This document shows positions 1-11,905 of a DNA stretch of 64,000 nucleotides, one piece after another; position 1 is the first letter of the stretch, and each line of letters begins with the position of its first letter. The notes under the pieces were generated by a model, which was given only the letters and a program-made list of their open reading frames with translations, made no database searches and was not told the origin of the DNA. The stretch comes from Hermetia illucens (lineage: Eukaryota; Arthropoda; Insecta; Diptera; Stratiomyidae): positions 143,020,027-143,084,026 of the forward strand of contig NC_051852.1 of assembly GCF_905115235.1 (NCBI RefSeq), read 5' to 3'. A program made the translations under genes and the position numbers.

Positions 1-3000
1 CCCACTTGTTACACACTGAAGCTAAATCTTTGGATTTTGTGTTACTTCTTGGCTTGGGTGCTTAGTTCAGTTCTTTCTGCCCAGATTACCGCCCCATAGG
101 TAATCATTGGCCTTACTATTGCAGCATATATCCATAGTAGTATCTTCGGGATGCAACTCCATTTTTTTCCTGCTGTGAAACTATAAGTCATCAGAGCCCT
201 CGTGACTTTTCGACAAGTGTTTCCGACATGTGTCTTCCAGAGTGAGTTTTGGTCTAGCGTAATTCCCAAATATTTAACCTCTATTTCTCCATGTCATGTA
301 ACCTTATGGTTCCCAGGTGGTCAAGCTTACGTCTCCTGGTTAATGTTACTATGGTGGTTTTGGCTGGATTGGTCCGCAGTCCTACCTTCCTGCAGCAGGC
401 ACTACTAACCCTTAGTACAGTTTGGATTCTATCACATAGGGTATCCTCATATTTGCCCCTACAGATTAAAACAATGTCGTCCGCGTAACCCTGGACTTGT
501 ATTCCAGTATTTGTTAGCACGTCCAGGAGTTCGTCCACTACCATACTCTACGTAAGCGGTCATAGTACCCCGTCCTGTGAACAACCTTGAGTAGTATTCA
601 TGACAATAGAATTTGCTCCTGTCGGTACTTCTATTTGCCTACTTTCTAGCATTTTGCCCATCCAGAAAGCCTTGCGGCTCAGGACATCTTGTATCTCTGT
701 GGGCGATGTGTTGTCGAATGCTCCTTCGATATCCGAAAACGCAAACAGTGCTATTTATTTTGTTTCAGAGCAGTTTCAGTTGAACGTCCTGCCCGGTAAG
801 CGTGTTGACAGTGATGTAGGGGATTACGCTATAGAACGTTAGTTCTAATATAGCTGGCCATGACCTTCTCCACCGTTTTGTGTACGAACATGTTAGGCAA
901 ATTGATCTGAAATTTTTGGGTTGAAAAGAATCCTTTTTACCCATTTTCGGAATAAAGACCGCTTTCGCCCGTCTCCATGCCCTTGGTACATATCCCAGTG
1001 CTATGCTCCCCGTTACCGCCTTCAAAAGAGACACTAAGATGATTCCTAGGCCTAGCTGAATTAGTGCTGGGAAAATTCGATCTATCCCGGATGATTCCAG
1101 TGGTTCAAAAGTTTCCACTGCCCACCTTACCCAAGCTTTTGAGCATACCTCTTTTGCTTGTTTCTTGTTCTCCTTTCTTCCCCTTTTATTCATTGTTGGG
1201 GTGTCAGGCAGAATATTGTTGCCTGCCGCCATGGGTTAGGACCTCGGAAAGTGAGCTCTGGGAAGCAGGCCTACCCTGTCCTCCGCATTCTCGGTAAATG
1301 CCCCATCTTCCTTCTTCAAACAGACAGAGGATTCTGCCCCGTCTTTGGCTACAGCCTGGTTGTTTCTGTGATCTGTTCGATCCCTTCACAGATTTTCCTG
1401 ACGATGTTCCGCTTCGCTTCCTTGATTGCGTTGCTATACGAAGTCAGTGCATTTTTGCACCTCTGTCAGTTCCTGGTTTGTTTTGCCTGGATGAAGAGTT
1501 TTCGAACTTCTGTTCTCATTCTGGGCAGGTTCTTGTTCCTCCATGGTACATCCCTTGATGACTTAACTGTCTTAGTCAGACAGCTGGTCTCACAAGCGTC
1601 GGGGTTCCTTTTTATTCCTTTTATTTCGGAGTTAACCTCCATGCCGAATCTGATTATTCTATGATCAGACACAGAGGACTCATCCGACACCTTTCAATTC
1701 CTGACCAGCCCGTTCGTTAGAGTATTTCCTAGAGTTATGTCTAGTACATCCTGTCTAGTGCTGGTCACAAATGTTGGAGTGTTCCCTAAGTTATATATTT
1801 CTAACTTATTGCTAAGAATAAATTCAAGAAAGTACTCACCTCTACGATTGGTGTCGTTGCTTCTCCAGACTTCGTGGTGGGCATTGGCATCGCAGCCGAG
1901 GAGTAGCGGTAACGCCCTCTTCTCACAATACTTTTCCAGTTTAGTGACTTGTTCCAGTGGAACCCGGCTCTCGTCTCCTGGGAAGTATCCTGATGCCACG
2001 GCCACCTCCCGAGTGCTCCTCCCGGCCTCCAATGAGACTTGGATAGCCACAAGGTCCTGGTCAGGAAGTCTGAAAGACATATATATTTTAAATTATGTTT
2101 AATAATTACGCAAGCTCTTGGTTTTTCACGAAAGGACAGGGGCAGCAGGTCCCTAGTTGATTCAGTCCTTTCCGCCTCTATGGCTCACGAGATTTCTTGG
2201 GGACCTCGGTATGCTTTTCACATGGTGTCCTCTCCGAGGTGTCTTTCCTCGGCTTTTCCCTGTGCATAAGGAAGGGGTATGTTGCTAAATCGATAGTTGA
2301 TATGGCAACTCCAACCTTTGATTGCCTCCAGAGATCGGTCATCTACCCCGATTGTGAGGAGTTAACTTACTCTTTCCCTCCACTTTGCTTCTGAAAACTC
2401 TCCATAATCGCGTATGGAAATCCTGATTCTGAGCGATTAGGAGGTCTATGAGATTTTCCGTCTCTATTGTCGCGGTTTTTGGGAGAAAAACTGTCACCAT
2501 ATGTACTTCTGGTATATCATTCCCAGCATATGTTGACAGTTCTGCTCCTTCTTAGCCTGGCAATTTAGGAACTATGGTCCTAAACCACTCTGCAGTGTCT
2601 TTCGTGGCGCAGTACACCAGTATATGACCTGGTCGTCCTAGTGAACACAAGTTCTGCAGTCTATCCCTTACACGTCTCTATGACCACAGGGTCTTCGATG
2701 ATTTCCTGCTTCTCACGAGTGAGTATTTGCTCGGGAAACATTTTTGACAGTCATGCCAGCTAATGGGGGGCTTCCTGAGTCCTGCCTTCAACCCTGACCT
2801 GCCCGAGTTTTCGCCCCCGTACCATTTAGCACCTGCGCACACTGATATCTGTCTCCTTCCTAACCTCTGATATATTTATCTCTGACGTGCTTTTGCTAGT
2901 CCTTGCTTTTTGAGCAGTGGCATTTGGTGGTTGTTGTCCTCGCAATATACTAATGTAGACCTTGGATCTACTGCTTGACGTCCCAACTGCGCTCTACTTG

Positions 3001-3330
3001 GGCGTAATCACTTGCTCTCAATATTTCGGAGATGAGCCTCCGAGTGGTTAACCAGTTTGTGTGCGGTACGGGGTCCCGGTTTATTGGTTGTAGTTTTTTA
3101 TTTTTATTACTGGCACTCATTTGATTCCCATGAGTATGGGGGTTAGGAGGTGCTATATTCCCTCGTAGCATGGTAAGGTCTAACTTACTCACTGAGGCGA
3201 CCAGGTATCACTGAGGCTCCGTTTGAATACAGTCAGTTACCCCCTACTGCAAACTATCCAATGGGCACGGTTTGCATGCCACCCTGGATTAAGGCAGGTG
3301 TTTTCGATCTTCTATCGAATGAACCAGAGT
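1..3330 (-). mobile_element. Family A LINE (LOA/I-like), decayed copy A1
   Basis: This is a non-LTR retrotransposon on the minus strand whose 3' end runs off the left edge. From 5' (right) to 3' (left) I see an ORF1-like stretch (about 2300-3190), an AP-endonuclease (1694-2080, with GCDANAHHEVW and NRRGEYFLEF), the endonuclease C-terminus with SDHRIIRF (about 1640-1690), RT fingers (765-1232, AWRRAKAVFIPKMGK), the RT catalytic block with GYADDIVLIC (281-544), and the post-RT segment RPMITYGAVIWAE (42-269). The domains lie in different frames separated by stops, so the copy is dead. Copies at 18, 26 and 34/40 kb supply the RNase H domain and 3' tail missing here. The LOA/I assignment rests on the endonuclease and RT motifs plus RNase H. 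The 5' limit near 3330 is approximate. Confidence 0.75.
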
Positions 3331-3404
3331 TTTTCCACCGGAGAAGGAGGGCGAATCCAATCGGTGTGACAATGGACTCCCAAAAAACCACTATGAAGGA
3401 GCTG

Positions 3405-3885
3405 TACAGCAACGATGCGTATTGAGAGATGGGTTAAGCGAAAAGAAGGAAAACTGAGTTTCCACCTAATACACGGTGAATATACATAGTAAAAATATTT
3501 GCATCGCTTTGACTGTCTTCAAAGTGCCGCTTCATGTGAAGATCCGGAGCATGTTATGTTCCATTGTTCGAGATTCGCAATTCAAAGGGGGAGGTTAAAC
3601 GACGCTCTATACGTAGTTATCGAACCCAATGATTTTGTAGAGGAGATTGGAAATTGGAGCGTGGTAAACATAATTTTCATTGCCATATACGACAGGCTCA
3701 GGAAACGCGACGAACTAGTGACTTAATCGTGCTGTTGTAAACCAGAACCTAATACCTACCTAATACTTCACGGTGGTCCCGCGGGGATATGGGCGGCGAA
3801 GTGGGCGTGATTTTAGTAGGTGAAAATCCCACAAAACCCACGCAGCTGGCGCAGCAACGTCTTTTTAAGATTTCCCTCTCTATGG
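3405..3885 (+). mobile_element. R1-like LINE, 3' terminal fragment
   Basis: The stretch encodes the C-terminus of an R1-like ORF2, including EDPEHVMFHCSRFA (3499-3726). That string is nearly identical to the end of the larger R1-like element at 14.6 kb. The 3' UTR that follows shares the block around ACGGTGGTCCCGCGGGG and TTTTTAAGATTTCC with the same element. It is 5' truncated, and stops lie between the RNA-binding region and the cysteine motif. No target-site duplication was found. Confidence 0.7.
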
Positions 3886-4230
3886 ACAATTCGCTAGGCT
3901 CCAGTAATACATACTTTGCATGCTGTGTTGTACTTTTCACTATTTTCTGGAGATGTTTTCACATCTCCTACCTTCAAAACGCAAAATGTTCTGCCCTCTT
4001 CTTTGAAAAAATAACGATGGAGATTTTTTATCGTATCTTAAGTCGGACGAAATACTTCCAAGCGCATATATAACCTTACTTGAGTCGAATAGATTGAAGT
4101 AAACTTTTTTGGTGCGATCAGGTCCGATCTAGTCCCTTGATAGCTATATGACCTAAGGCCAGCTAAAGTAAGGTATGTTTGGGCTCTAAGTCTATTAATC
4201 CTCCAGGAACTCAAGTATTTCAACAGAAAG

Positions 4231-4236
4231 TTTATT
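4231..4236 (-). terminator. Poly(A) signal AATAAA of the mucin-like gene
   Basis: A canonical AATAAA on the minus strand begins 55 nt beyond the TAA stop. It fits a compact single-exon transcript. Confidence 0.4.
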
Positions 4237-4290
4237 GAGTGATTATCGTTTTTAACTATTCATAAGCAGGATATGTCCTTACTGAGCTAC

Positions 4291-4674
4291 TTACGGTGTA
4301 GACTCAGTTGTGCTCGCTGTGGAGGACCAATAATACGTCCAAGTTGTGCCAGTTATGGGTTCTGTAGAGATCGAAGACCAAGTCCCAGTGGCTATTGGAG
4401 AAGTTGTGGTCATTTCAGAAGTTGGTGTGGATGTCCCAGTAGTTATCAGCGGAGTTGTTGTCACTTCGGAAGTTGGAGTGGGAGTCCCAGTGGTTGTCAG
4501 CGGAGTTGTTGTCACTGTTGTACTTGGGGTTGTAGAGGTCGAGTTCCAAATCAAGTAGTCTGACATTGAAGACCAAGGTCCAATCGTTGTCGGCAGAATT
4601 GTTATAACTCCTGCCCAGATTGGGGCAACACAACCGAGAAACATAAAAGCTAAAGCGACTGATTTACCCTTCAT
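4291..4674 (-). CDS. Secreted Thr/Ser/Pro-rich mucin-like protein
   Basis: A single open frame of 127 residues starting at MKGKSVALAF. An upstream in-frame ATG at 4692 would add six residues; I prefer the inner one because a typical signal peptide follows at once, with a basic start, a hydrophobic core of about 14 residues and a likely cut after APIWA. The mature part is almost entirely Thr, Ser and Pro. It contains two and a half degenerate repeats of about 17 residues built on TTTGTPTPTSEVTT and TTGTSTPTSEMTT, typical of densely O-glycosylated insect mucins. No chitin-binding cysteines are present. A TATA box lies 54 bp upstream and an AATAAA 55 bp past the stop, supporting a one-exon host gene. 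The stop overlaps a GTAAGT that could be a donor, so a further exon is not excluded. Exact role unknown; gut, salivary or cuticle lining are possibilities by analogy. Confidence 0.6.
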   Translation of the reverse strand: MKGKSVALAFMFLGCVAPIWAGVITILPTTIGPWSSMSDYLIWNSTSTTPSTTVTTTPLTTTGTPTPTSEVTTTPLITTGTSTPTSEMTTTSPIATGTWSSISTEPITGTTWTYYWSSTASTTESTP

Positions 4675-4727
4675 TTTGTTGCCGGATAACAATGGGATTA
4701 CTCTATAGCGATTTGAGCATGTTCAGG

Positions 4728-4736
4728 TTATTTATA
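4728..4736 (-). promoter_or_regulatory. TATA box of the mucin-like gene
   Basis: TATAAATAA read on the minus strand lies 54 bp upstream of the chosen ATG. That spacing suits a start of transcription near 4700 and a short leader. Confidence 0.5.
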
Positions 4737-4739
4737 CCA

Positions 4740-5120
4740 ACTTAAACGAATATCGGTCTTATCAGAACAACTTGAGCTTATCATAGTTAATTGCTTTCTT
4801 GATAGTATGGAATTAACGCAATGTATTGCGTGACATGATATCCAGTGGATATAACTAAGCTTTGATTGACTTTCGACAGTTTGATCATGGATAAAAAAAG
4901 GTACTCTTTATATATCTCCCTATTTATAAAAAGTCGGTGCATTAGATTAGCTAACATTGTACCGGAAATCAACCCAATTTACTTATCGGATAGCATTTTG
5001 CATTGATGCATGGGCTTGTAAGTATATTTGCGTGTGATGTAACATATGAGCATTTACCTTATATGACCTTTTACCTTATATGAACCACGCTGGAGCGGGG
5101 CCATAAAATCAATGCAATTG
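4740..5120. other. No feature recognised
   Basis: AT-rich sequence upstream of the mucin-like gene. I find no coding signal and no match to repeats elsewhere in the window. Confidence 0.4.
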
Positions 5121-5124
5121 GCAA

Positions 5125-5425
5125 CAAATCGGGAAATTGGAGGCTGCACACTTCGGATATGAAAGGTTTTCCTTACGAGTGGACATTTCCATTTTTTACG
5201 TTACTAAAAATTTAAGCTATTCCTTCATCTATTTCCAAGTTCGAAGATATGTATACATAATGAATACTTAAACGAAGCCCTCTGTCCTTAGGCTCAAAGG
5301 AAAATGGCGTTTCAGCTTGCATGTTAAGGGTTTCATGGACCACACATTCTACTCAAATTTCATAAAAACAGGTTGAGTCATTTTTGAATAAATTGTGTGT
5401 GATAGACAGAGAGAAATATTAAAGA
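5125..5425 (+). repeat. Dispersed repeat R, copy 1
   Basis: It begins with AACAAATCGGGAAATTGGAG and CACTTCGGATATGAAAGG and ends near GTGTGATAGACAGAGAG. The same start occurs at 53.96 kb, its reverse complement at 56.5 kb, and the cagacagac-type end at 6.6, 44.15 and 54.4 kb. It is non-coding and of unknown class. Confidence 0.5.
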
Positions 5426-5512
5426 AATGTATCTCTCTTACGGGTTTTGCAGATTCGGTACCACACTTCTCCTATGTGGAATTGTTTGGTTTATGTGGCA
5501 TATATTTGCTCA

Positions 5513-5730
5513 TCTCGGCTGCGTGAAGCAAGTGGTTATGGTAAGGTTACCTAGAATATAAAACTAGCATGGAAGACGAGAGGGCTCGGAACTCTAGGCT
5601 TGTTGAACTTTGGCAAACGTGTGAATCCACCATTAAAGTTGCTCAGTTCTCGGCAGGTCATTGCCGCTGATAGCGATAGTGCCTATTTCATTAAGGTTAG
5701 TCAAAAATGTCGAGAGGCACTTTTTTGATG
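5513..5730 (-). mobile_element. Family C (RTE-like) LINE scrap
   Basis: The stretch CAGGTCATTGCCGCTGATAG and following bases align with the minus-strand family C copy at about 32.74-32.83 kb (CAGGTCACTGCCGGTGACAG). Similarity weakens towards the left. It is a small, badly decayed remnant. Confidence 0.4.
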
Positions 5731-6285
5731 AACATCAAAGCGTATATGGGAAATATTCAGCGGATTCTGCTTCCTCATTAAGCAGATAAGATAAGTACCA
5801 TCTTGTAGAATTTTAATTCTGAATGTACATATGTCTAGAGACCAATCGGAATACACGATATAATAAATTTTTCTTGCTTTTCAATAAGATGAACTACATT
5901 TTTGTTTGGTTCTGACTGACAAATTTTGATATGTCCAGCGGCTCTAGAACTTGTCCTTATGGAAAACACATCCTCATTTGTTGATAGCAGCATTGGCTAA
6001 TGCTGGTGACATTCAAATTAACGGCCAGGGAGAAATTGGAATTTCTTTAGGTCGATAGCGCTCAGAATGAAACCTACCGCTCTTTTCTTGGGTGGACAAC
6101 CAAAGTAAACAAATTAACATTTTGCTAACGTAATAGCGATTTTGCAACACAAGAGGCACTTATTACCTCCTTCGGGAATGGGAAAAAGCAAATGATCGTC
6201 AAGATTCCGAAGAAAGTTAACCGCTCTACGTGTATTTATTAAAGGAATATTTGCATGTTTCCTGTAGTTGCAAAGGTGTTACACT
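5730..6285. other. No feature recognised
   Basis: I see no coding frame or repeat match here. Confidence 0.4.
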
Positions 6286-6600
6286 TTTTGGGGGTCATAT
6301 GAGGCATCACTCTCCTACACTTCACCCGGTATCAAATATGGGGCCAGTTACGAAAAGTACTAATTGAGCCCTTGATACCCAACATGGATGCATTCTGCGA
6401 AAAAAAATTGAACCCTCCATTCACATGTATGGGGAGGCCCCTTAAACTTAACACAAATGGTGCCACTTACTGTATGTAAAGGGAAGAATAAACCACATGC
6501 TCTCACCAATTTTCGTGACAATCGGTCTAGCTGTTTCCGAATAAAATGGGTGTGGCAGACAGACAATCAAACAGACAGACGAACCTTAAAAAACCACTGC
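6285..6600 (+). repeat. Dispersed repeat R, copy 2
   Basis: It carries the family's signature run of a short poly-A stretch, ACATGTATGGGGAGGCCCC, CAATTTTCGTGACAATCGGT and a terminal CAGACAGACAATC/ACAGACAGACG. The same order is seen at 43.98-44.17 and 54.2-54.45 kb. Non-coding. Confidence 0.5.
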
Positions 6601-7100
6601 TTACTACTATACTCTTTAGCTTGTGTTGTCATATATGTGAATGTAAAGTTCTGACCTCCTGTTTTTCTCGGCTAAATTTTCCCTCTTTTCCGTTGCGGCT
6701 AATAAATAATGGATAAATGAATATCTGAGCAAATTGAAAAGACTTAATTATTAAAATTGATTAAGCATTTCATTTAAAACTAATTCAGGTATACTTCCCG
6801 CTGCAATATCACCTCTCTACTGAAATCAATATCTTCAAAAATTGACTCTTAATTAGACCCCGGCACCCCTTCTCTACTCTTCTATGTCAAGCGTTCACAG
6901 GACAACCCACTTGTCGATCATTTTAGGAGAGACAATTTCAATGCATGGTGTAGCAAGTAGTGAAATTGTCGTCCTTACTTAATGTGTGACCTATTTACTG
7001 CCGATTTTGTCTTTCAATTACATCACGTACGGATGACAAGCGTGTTCGCCAACAATTACATCGGTTGGAATAGCATCAGACCAGCATACTCCGACGATAC
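6600..7100. other. No feature recognised
   Basis: AT-rich sequence without an identifiable gene or repeat. Confidence 0.35.
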
Positions 7101-7690
7101 GTCAGAAGCAAGTGTTTGCGAAAGCGTAGAGTTTTCGAGTAACAGGGAAGATCACCTTACACGTACTACCCCCATATAACAACACAGAAAGGACATTAAT
7201 ATTTCCCAGTCTCTCTGATCTTGGTGCTGAGATAACTGCATTTCCAGATTTTAGACAGAGCAACAAGAGCGGATTTAGTGCTGTGAATGCGTTAAATGAC
7301 CTCCAGTTTGGTGCACCGTCGTCAGAAACTACGCTCCCTAAACGTGGCACCATCGATAATGTGCCTATCAATGCATATAAGGAGGATGCGATGACTCTTC
7401 TGACTGAAAAATTTGGCCTTATTTATATATATCTTCAAACCAACTCTAGCTACTTTTCCTTCCAAAATCAGAGCCATTTGGACAAGGTCCATGACTCGTT
7501 GCAAGAGAAAATGTTATCAACGTAGTCGAGGTATTTGAAGAATTCCTTCACATCCTTTATGACAGCATGAATGACGCTACCCATAATAAGAAGAAATAAT
7601 TTCGGTGACGAGATGCAATTCTGACGAACTCCGCTTTCGACCTAAAATTTGACTCATGGACTGGTACCCATGATATAGCATAAAGCCTGA
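7100..7690 (-). mobile_element. Family D LINE fragment (RT and C-terminus)
   Basis: On the minus strand an RT block reads GVRQNCISSPKLFLLIMGSV (about 7580-7640). It is followed by AKVGLKINKAK-like text and then LGSVVSDDGAPN and INVLSVLLYGGSTCKV (7102-7371). These are the classic RT thumb and C-terminal motifs of AP-endonuclease LINEs. The frames are broken by shifts and stops and both ends are missing. It resembles none of the other LINE families in the window. Confidence 0.6.
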
Positions 7691-8159
7691 GAAACGCCTA
7701 CTAAAACAACATTAACAGAGCCTTAAGCAAATATCCCAAGGATTTTTGCTCTACTCAGATACCCAACATATTTTTCTTCCATTGAGCCAGATCCGGCATC
7801 TGGAGAAACGCTACATTACGAACTTCTGCATTAGAGTCGACGCAGTTGACTGAACTATCGGAAATTCGAACGCAAAATTATAAAAACGACTCAGGATTTT
7901 CAACATGCCTCTTCGTTGATATTATTGGAATTATCTCGAAAGTGACAGCGGCTTTTCGTGAAGCAGGAACTTCTGCAACACACCAAAATAAAATTCTAAG
8001 AACGTGCTTAAGGGTTTCAACACAACACGTCATTTTGCAACCATTGGTAACCGTGAGAACGGCGTGCTGCCAATCAGCAGCGGAGCGGCTTCGGTCATCA
8101 CAGTCCCCCAGAAGCAAAATCTGGAGGAGTTCCTCAAGGTCATACAGAACTTCAAGAAG

Positions 8160-8179
8160 GATACTAAGACTCGGACATA
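8160..8179 (+). repeat. Target-site duplication of family B copy B1, left
   Basis: GATACTAAGACTCGGACATA here matches 15044-15062 (GATACTAAGACTCGACATA) apart from one missing G. The two copies bracket B1 together with the R1-like element nested inside it. Confidence 0.75.
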
Positions 8180-10161
8180 CTTGGCCCCAGCCGCTAAAGG
8201 AGTCGGAACGGCTGGTTTGACGATGAATGTAAGCTAGCAACGGAACGGAAGAATGCTGCATACCGAGCAATGTTGCATTCTCAAAGAACGCGGGCACGCG
8301 CAGAGACTCATCACGAACTCCGTCGAGCGGAGAAGCGACTTCACAAACGGAAAAAGGAAGCCTGGGAGAACCAACAAGTCTGTGAACTGGAAAAGTACAG
8401 GGAGCAGCCGCACCAGGCGCGGAAGTTTTACCAACAAGTCAGCAGGATGAAGCCTTATACACCTCGATGCTCATCCTGCCGAGACAAAGAGGGAAATCTG
8501 ATTTCCGACAGAATGGGCATATTGGAGCGATGGGTTGAGTACTTTGATGAGCTACTGAACAACCAGAACATCGGCGAGATGGAGGTCCCGCTAACTGGAG
8601 ATGACGGATAAATACTGCCACCACCAAGTTTAGGAGATACAGTCCGTGCAATTCATCGGCTAAAAAATCATAAGTCGCCAGGAGCCGATGGAATTACAGC
8701 CGAATTGGTTAAATATGGAGGCGACCAGTTACACCAAGTGGTTCATCAACTTGTGCTAAAGGTATGGGACAGCGAATCAATGCCTGACGATTGGCAACGA
8801 GGCATTATCTGTCTCATACATAAAAAGGGAGATATAACACAGTGCAGCAATTATAGAGGTATCACGTTGCTGAGTACCTATAAGATATTCTCCACTATCT
8901 TGCTAGGCCGGATAGCCCCATACGCCCAGAACATCATTGGCCCGTACCAAAGAGGCTTCACTCCAGGCAAATCACCAACAGATCAGATTTTCTCTCTGCG
9001 GCAAGCGATGGAAAGGCTGTTGGAATATGGACAACAGTTGCACCATCTGTTCATCGACGCTAAAGCCGCCTATGATAGCATAGCCAGGGTAAAACTGTAC
9101 ACGGCCATGGGAGAATTCGGTATCCCGACGAAATTAATAAGACTGACTAGGCTGACCCTGACCAATGTGCGAGGCCAGATGAAAGCAGCAGGATAACTCT
9201 CAAGACCATTCGACATCAACAACGGGGGCGCTATCATGCGTCCTCTTTAACCTGGCCCTCGAGAAAGTGAGCCGTGGTGCTGAGGTAAATGCAAGAGGTA
9301 CGATCCTCTTCAAGTCCACCCAACTACTGGCCTATGCAGACGATATCGACATCATGGGAACCACCCGAGACGTACAAACTGCCTTCATCCAGATCGAGCA
9401 GGCGGTGATTGGCGCGAGATCTTGGGCTGCACATCAATGAAGGCAAGACAAAATATATGGTGGCAACGTCAGCACCGAAGACGAATCAACCAACAACTTC
9501 AAACCGCACTACTCAAACACGAAGAAGAATAAGGATAGGAGAATACAACTTTGAGACCATTGACAATTTCTCCTATCTAGGGTCGAAAATCACAACCGAT
9601 AACAACTACGATGATGAAATCCGCGCACGGTTGTTGTCAGCCAACAGAGCCTATTTCAGCTTACAAAGACTGTTCCGCTCGAAACGTCTCACCATAGGGT
9701 CAGAGCTCTTACTGTACAAGACTATGATCTTGCCAGTCCTCATGTATTCCTCGGAAACTTGGGTTCTTAGCAAGAAAAATTGCGAACTCTTGGCCGCGTT
9801 CGAGAGAAGAATCCTCCGAAGAATTTTTGGCCCCCTACATGAGGATGGACGATTCCGTAGCCTACACAATGACGAAATCTATGAGCGATACCATGACCGT
9901 CCGGTTGTGGATAAAATCCGGCTCAATAGGTTACGGTGGGAGGGTCACTTAATCCGTATGGATGAGGATGATCCCACCCGGAAAGTCTATAAGGGCCATA
10001 TCTATGGTAGAAAAAGAAGACGAGGCAGACCCTGCCTAAGATGGAGCGATGGCGTGGCTCAGGACGTCAGACAGCTTTTAGGGATATCGAATTGGTGGAC
10101 CTCGGCGCCAAACCGGGATGTCTGGAGTTCCTTATTAAGGCAGTCCTAGACCGGATACCGG
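8180..10161 (+). mobile_element. Family B LINE copy B1, main part
   Basis: A 5'-truncated non-LTR element. A charged linker (8270-8611; RARAETHHELRRAEKR, ARKFYQQVSRMKP) leads into RT (8705-9196; SNYRGITLLSTYKIFS, LFIDAKAAYDSI) and the RT C-terminus (9409-10149; LGLHINEGKTKYMVATS, VLMYSSETWVLSKKN, RLRWEGHLIRMDEDDP). Stops at 8609 and 9194 and a small deletion with frame change near 9225 kill it. The deletion includes part of the block read as GLRQGDALSC in copy B6. The 3' UTR is cut at 10161 by the R1-like element and resumes at 15006. Clade not certain: RTE-like by motif and by its (ATG)n tail. Confidence 0.8.
10149..10161 (+). repeat. Target-site duplication of the R1-like element, left copy
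   Basis: GACCGGATACCGG matches 15006-15018 exactly. R1 elements are known for duplications of about 14 bp. Confidence 0.85.
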
Positions 10162-10465
10162 CCTGTGTGGAGTTGCCCCTGTGTGGAGTTGCCAAATCTC
10201 CCATCAGGCGCGTCCCTTCGTGCGGATAAGGGAATGCTCGGCGAATGTGTCATGGCCATGCACATGCACGCATCCGGAGATGTGCGTGTATGGGCATGTT
10301 TATGCGCAGGCCGGGTAGGTGGGAAGTAAACGCCCACCCGTGGATAAAAATTGGCTATGGGAAGGATACTCAGAAATAAAACCAAACATGGAGGAGCAGA
10401 AGAAGAATGAAGTTACGGTGTAGGGCTTCGGAAACCCAGTGCCAGCGGTTTTTGGGAGTGAGTAA

Positions 10466-11905
10466 GCGGGCTCCCGGCCGTCGATATCCAACGACCGCAG
10501 TGCCTCAGTAGTGGGAACCTTGGCTACTGTGGCATCTAATGTTACAAGCGTACGGGAGGAACTTGAACTGTCTCCAGTGATGGATCCGTTCAGAAGGAGC
10601 TCGATTTTTCGCAGATCCCCTCGCACATGGGCACAAGCCCCCACGATTGCTACCCCCAGTGGGAAGCGTATAGCGGGAGTCTTCGATGAGGAAGAATCAC
10701 TGACGCCGATTCACCCGAGCGATGTTTTGGGCAATGATCAGTCTGGAGCTGTCTTTACTGCCCTCGGTAAAAAGATCATGGAGCTGTGTGAGTTTATCAA
10801 GGAGCGCAGGAACATTCACCAAAATATAAGGGCCATGATAAGAGGCATCCGTTTGACGTACGGCAAGGCCCAGGAAGAACGAGTAGGGAAGTCGCCGATT
10901 GGAAAAGTGAACCAGGCAACTCAAGTAACGCCGGTTCAAAACACAAAAGGGGAGAAACCGGGAAAGAGGCTGCGCGAGAAGCTGAATGACTCAACAGGCC
11001 AGCAAATCCCGAAAAGAAAAAAGGACTCAATTCCCAAAAAGGCGGAGTTCATGAAAAGTAAGTCTGAAGCTACCAGTCAAAACACTGCAGTGGCTACCTC
11101 GAGAAAAGGGATCGAACCTTCAAGGGCGGATGCGGAAGCTTGGAGGAAGGTAGAACCGCGGAAAAGAAATTATCGGAGGAAGATTAGACCGGAGGTGATT
11201 TTCATTTCCAAACGAGGAGAAGGGTCATACGCCGACATTCTCAGGAAAGTGAAGGCAGACCCCGAACTCACCAATTTGGGAGACAACGTCAGCCGTATTA
11301 GACGGTTGCAGAAGGGAGATCTTATGTTGGAACTTAAGAAATCCAAGAACGTAACCGCGGACAAATTCTTAAGCCAAATCGGGAAGACTTTAGGGCAGGA
11401 AGCCGACATAAGAGCTAGCAGGCCGGAGATCACTATAATCTGCAAAGATATAGATGAAATCACGACGAAGGAGGAGGTTCGCGAAGCGTTGGAGAAACAG
11501 TTCGATCTTGCCGGACTACAAGAGTCAGTGGTGAAAACGCTAAGGAAAGCCTATGGGGGAACACAAACCGCCATCATCAGCCTACCAGTGGAGAACGCAC
11601 TCAAACTGTTAGCAGCAGGGAGAGTGAGAATAGGCTGGGTTATGTGTCGCCTTAGGGAACAGGTGGCGTTAAAACGGTGCTTTAGATGTCTTGGCTTTGG
11701 TCACATTGTGAAGTCATGCACTAACCCAAATGACAGGTTAAAGCAATGCAGTAGATGCGGAGTGGAAGGCCACATCAGCAAGGACTGCGGAGCTGACCCA
11801 AATTGTCTACTGTGCAAAGGAAAGGAGGGTGTGGACCATCGGCACATTGCGGGCAGCAGCAGGTGCCCGGAATACAGGAGAGCCCTTAGCATAAATCGCA
11901 GATGA
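10466..11905 (+). pseudogene. R1-like ORF1 (gag-like, CCHC zinc knuckles)
   Basis: The ancestral start is probably the ATG at 10388 (MEEQKKNEVTV), since the minus-strand copy at 47.8 kb starts the same way. In this copy that frame has stops at 10421 and 10463 and is then open to 11905. The N-terminal half is basic and Lys/Arg-rich. The middle holds SYADILRKVKADPELTNLG and an RRM-like stretch. The C-terminus carries zinc knuckles: CFRCLGFGHIVKSC, CSRCGVEGHISKDC and CLLCKGKEG...H...C. ORF1 proteins of this class bind element RNA and bring it to the target. It overlaps the next ORF by an ATGA at 11902-11905. Confidence 0.75.

Noticed and set aside
4273-4563. Plus-strand Cys/Ser/Gly-rich ORF opposite the mucin-like gene
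   Set aside because: It is a shadow of the repetitive Thr/Ser codons on the minus strand, with no start context or signal peptide.
9651-9869. Minus-strand ORF in family B, repeated at 57915-58133
   Set aside because: It recurs only because it is the antisense of the conserved RT C-terminus in both copies.
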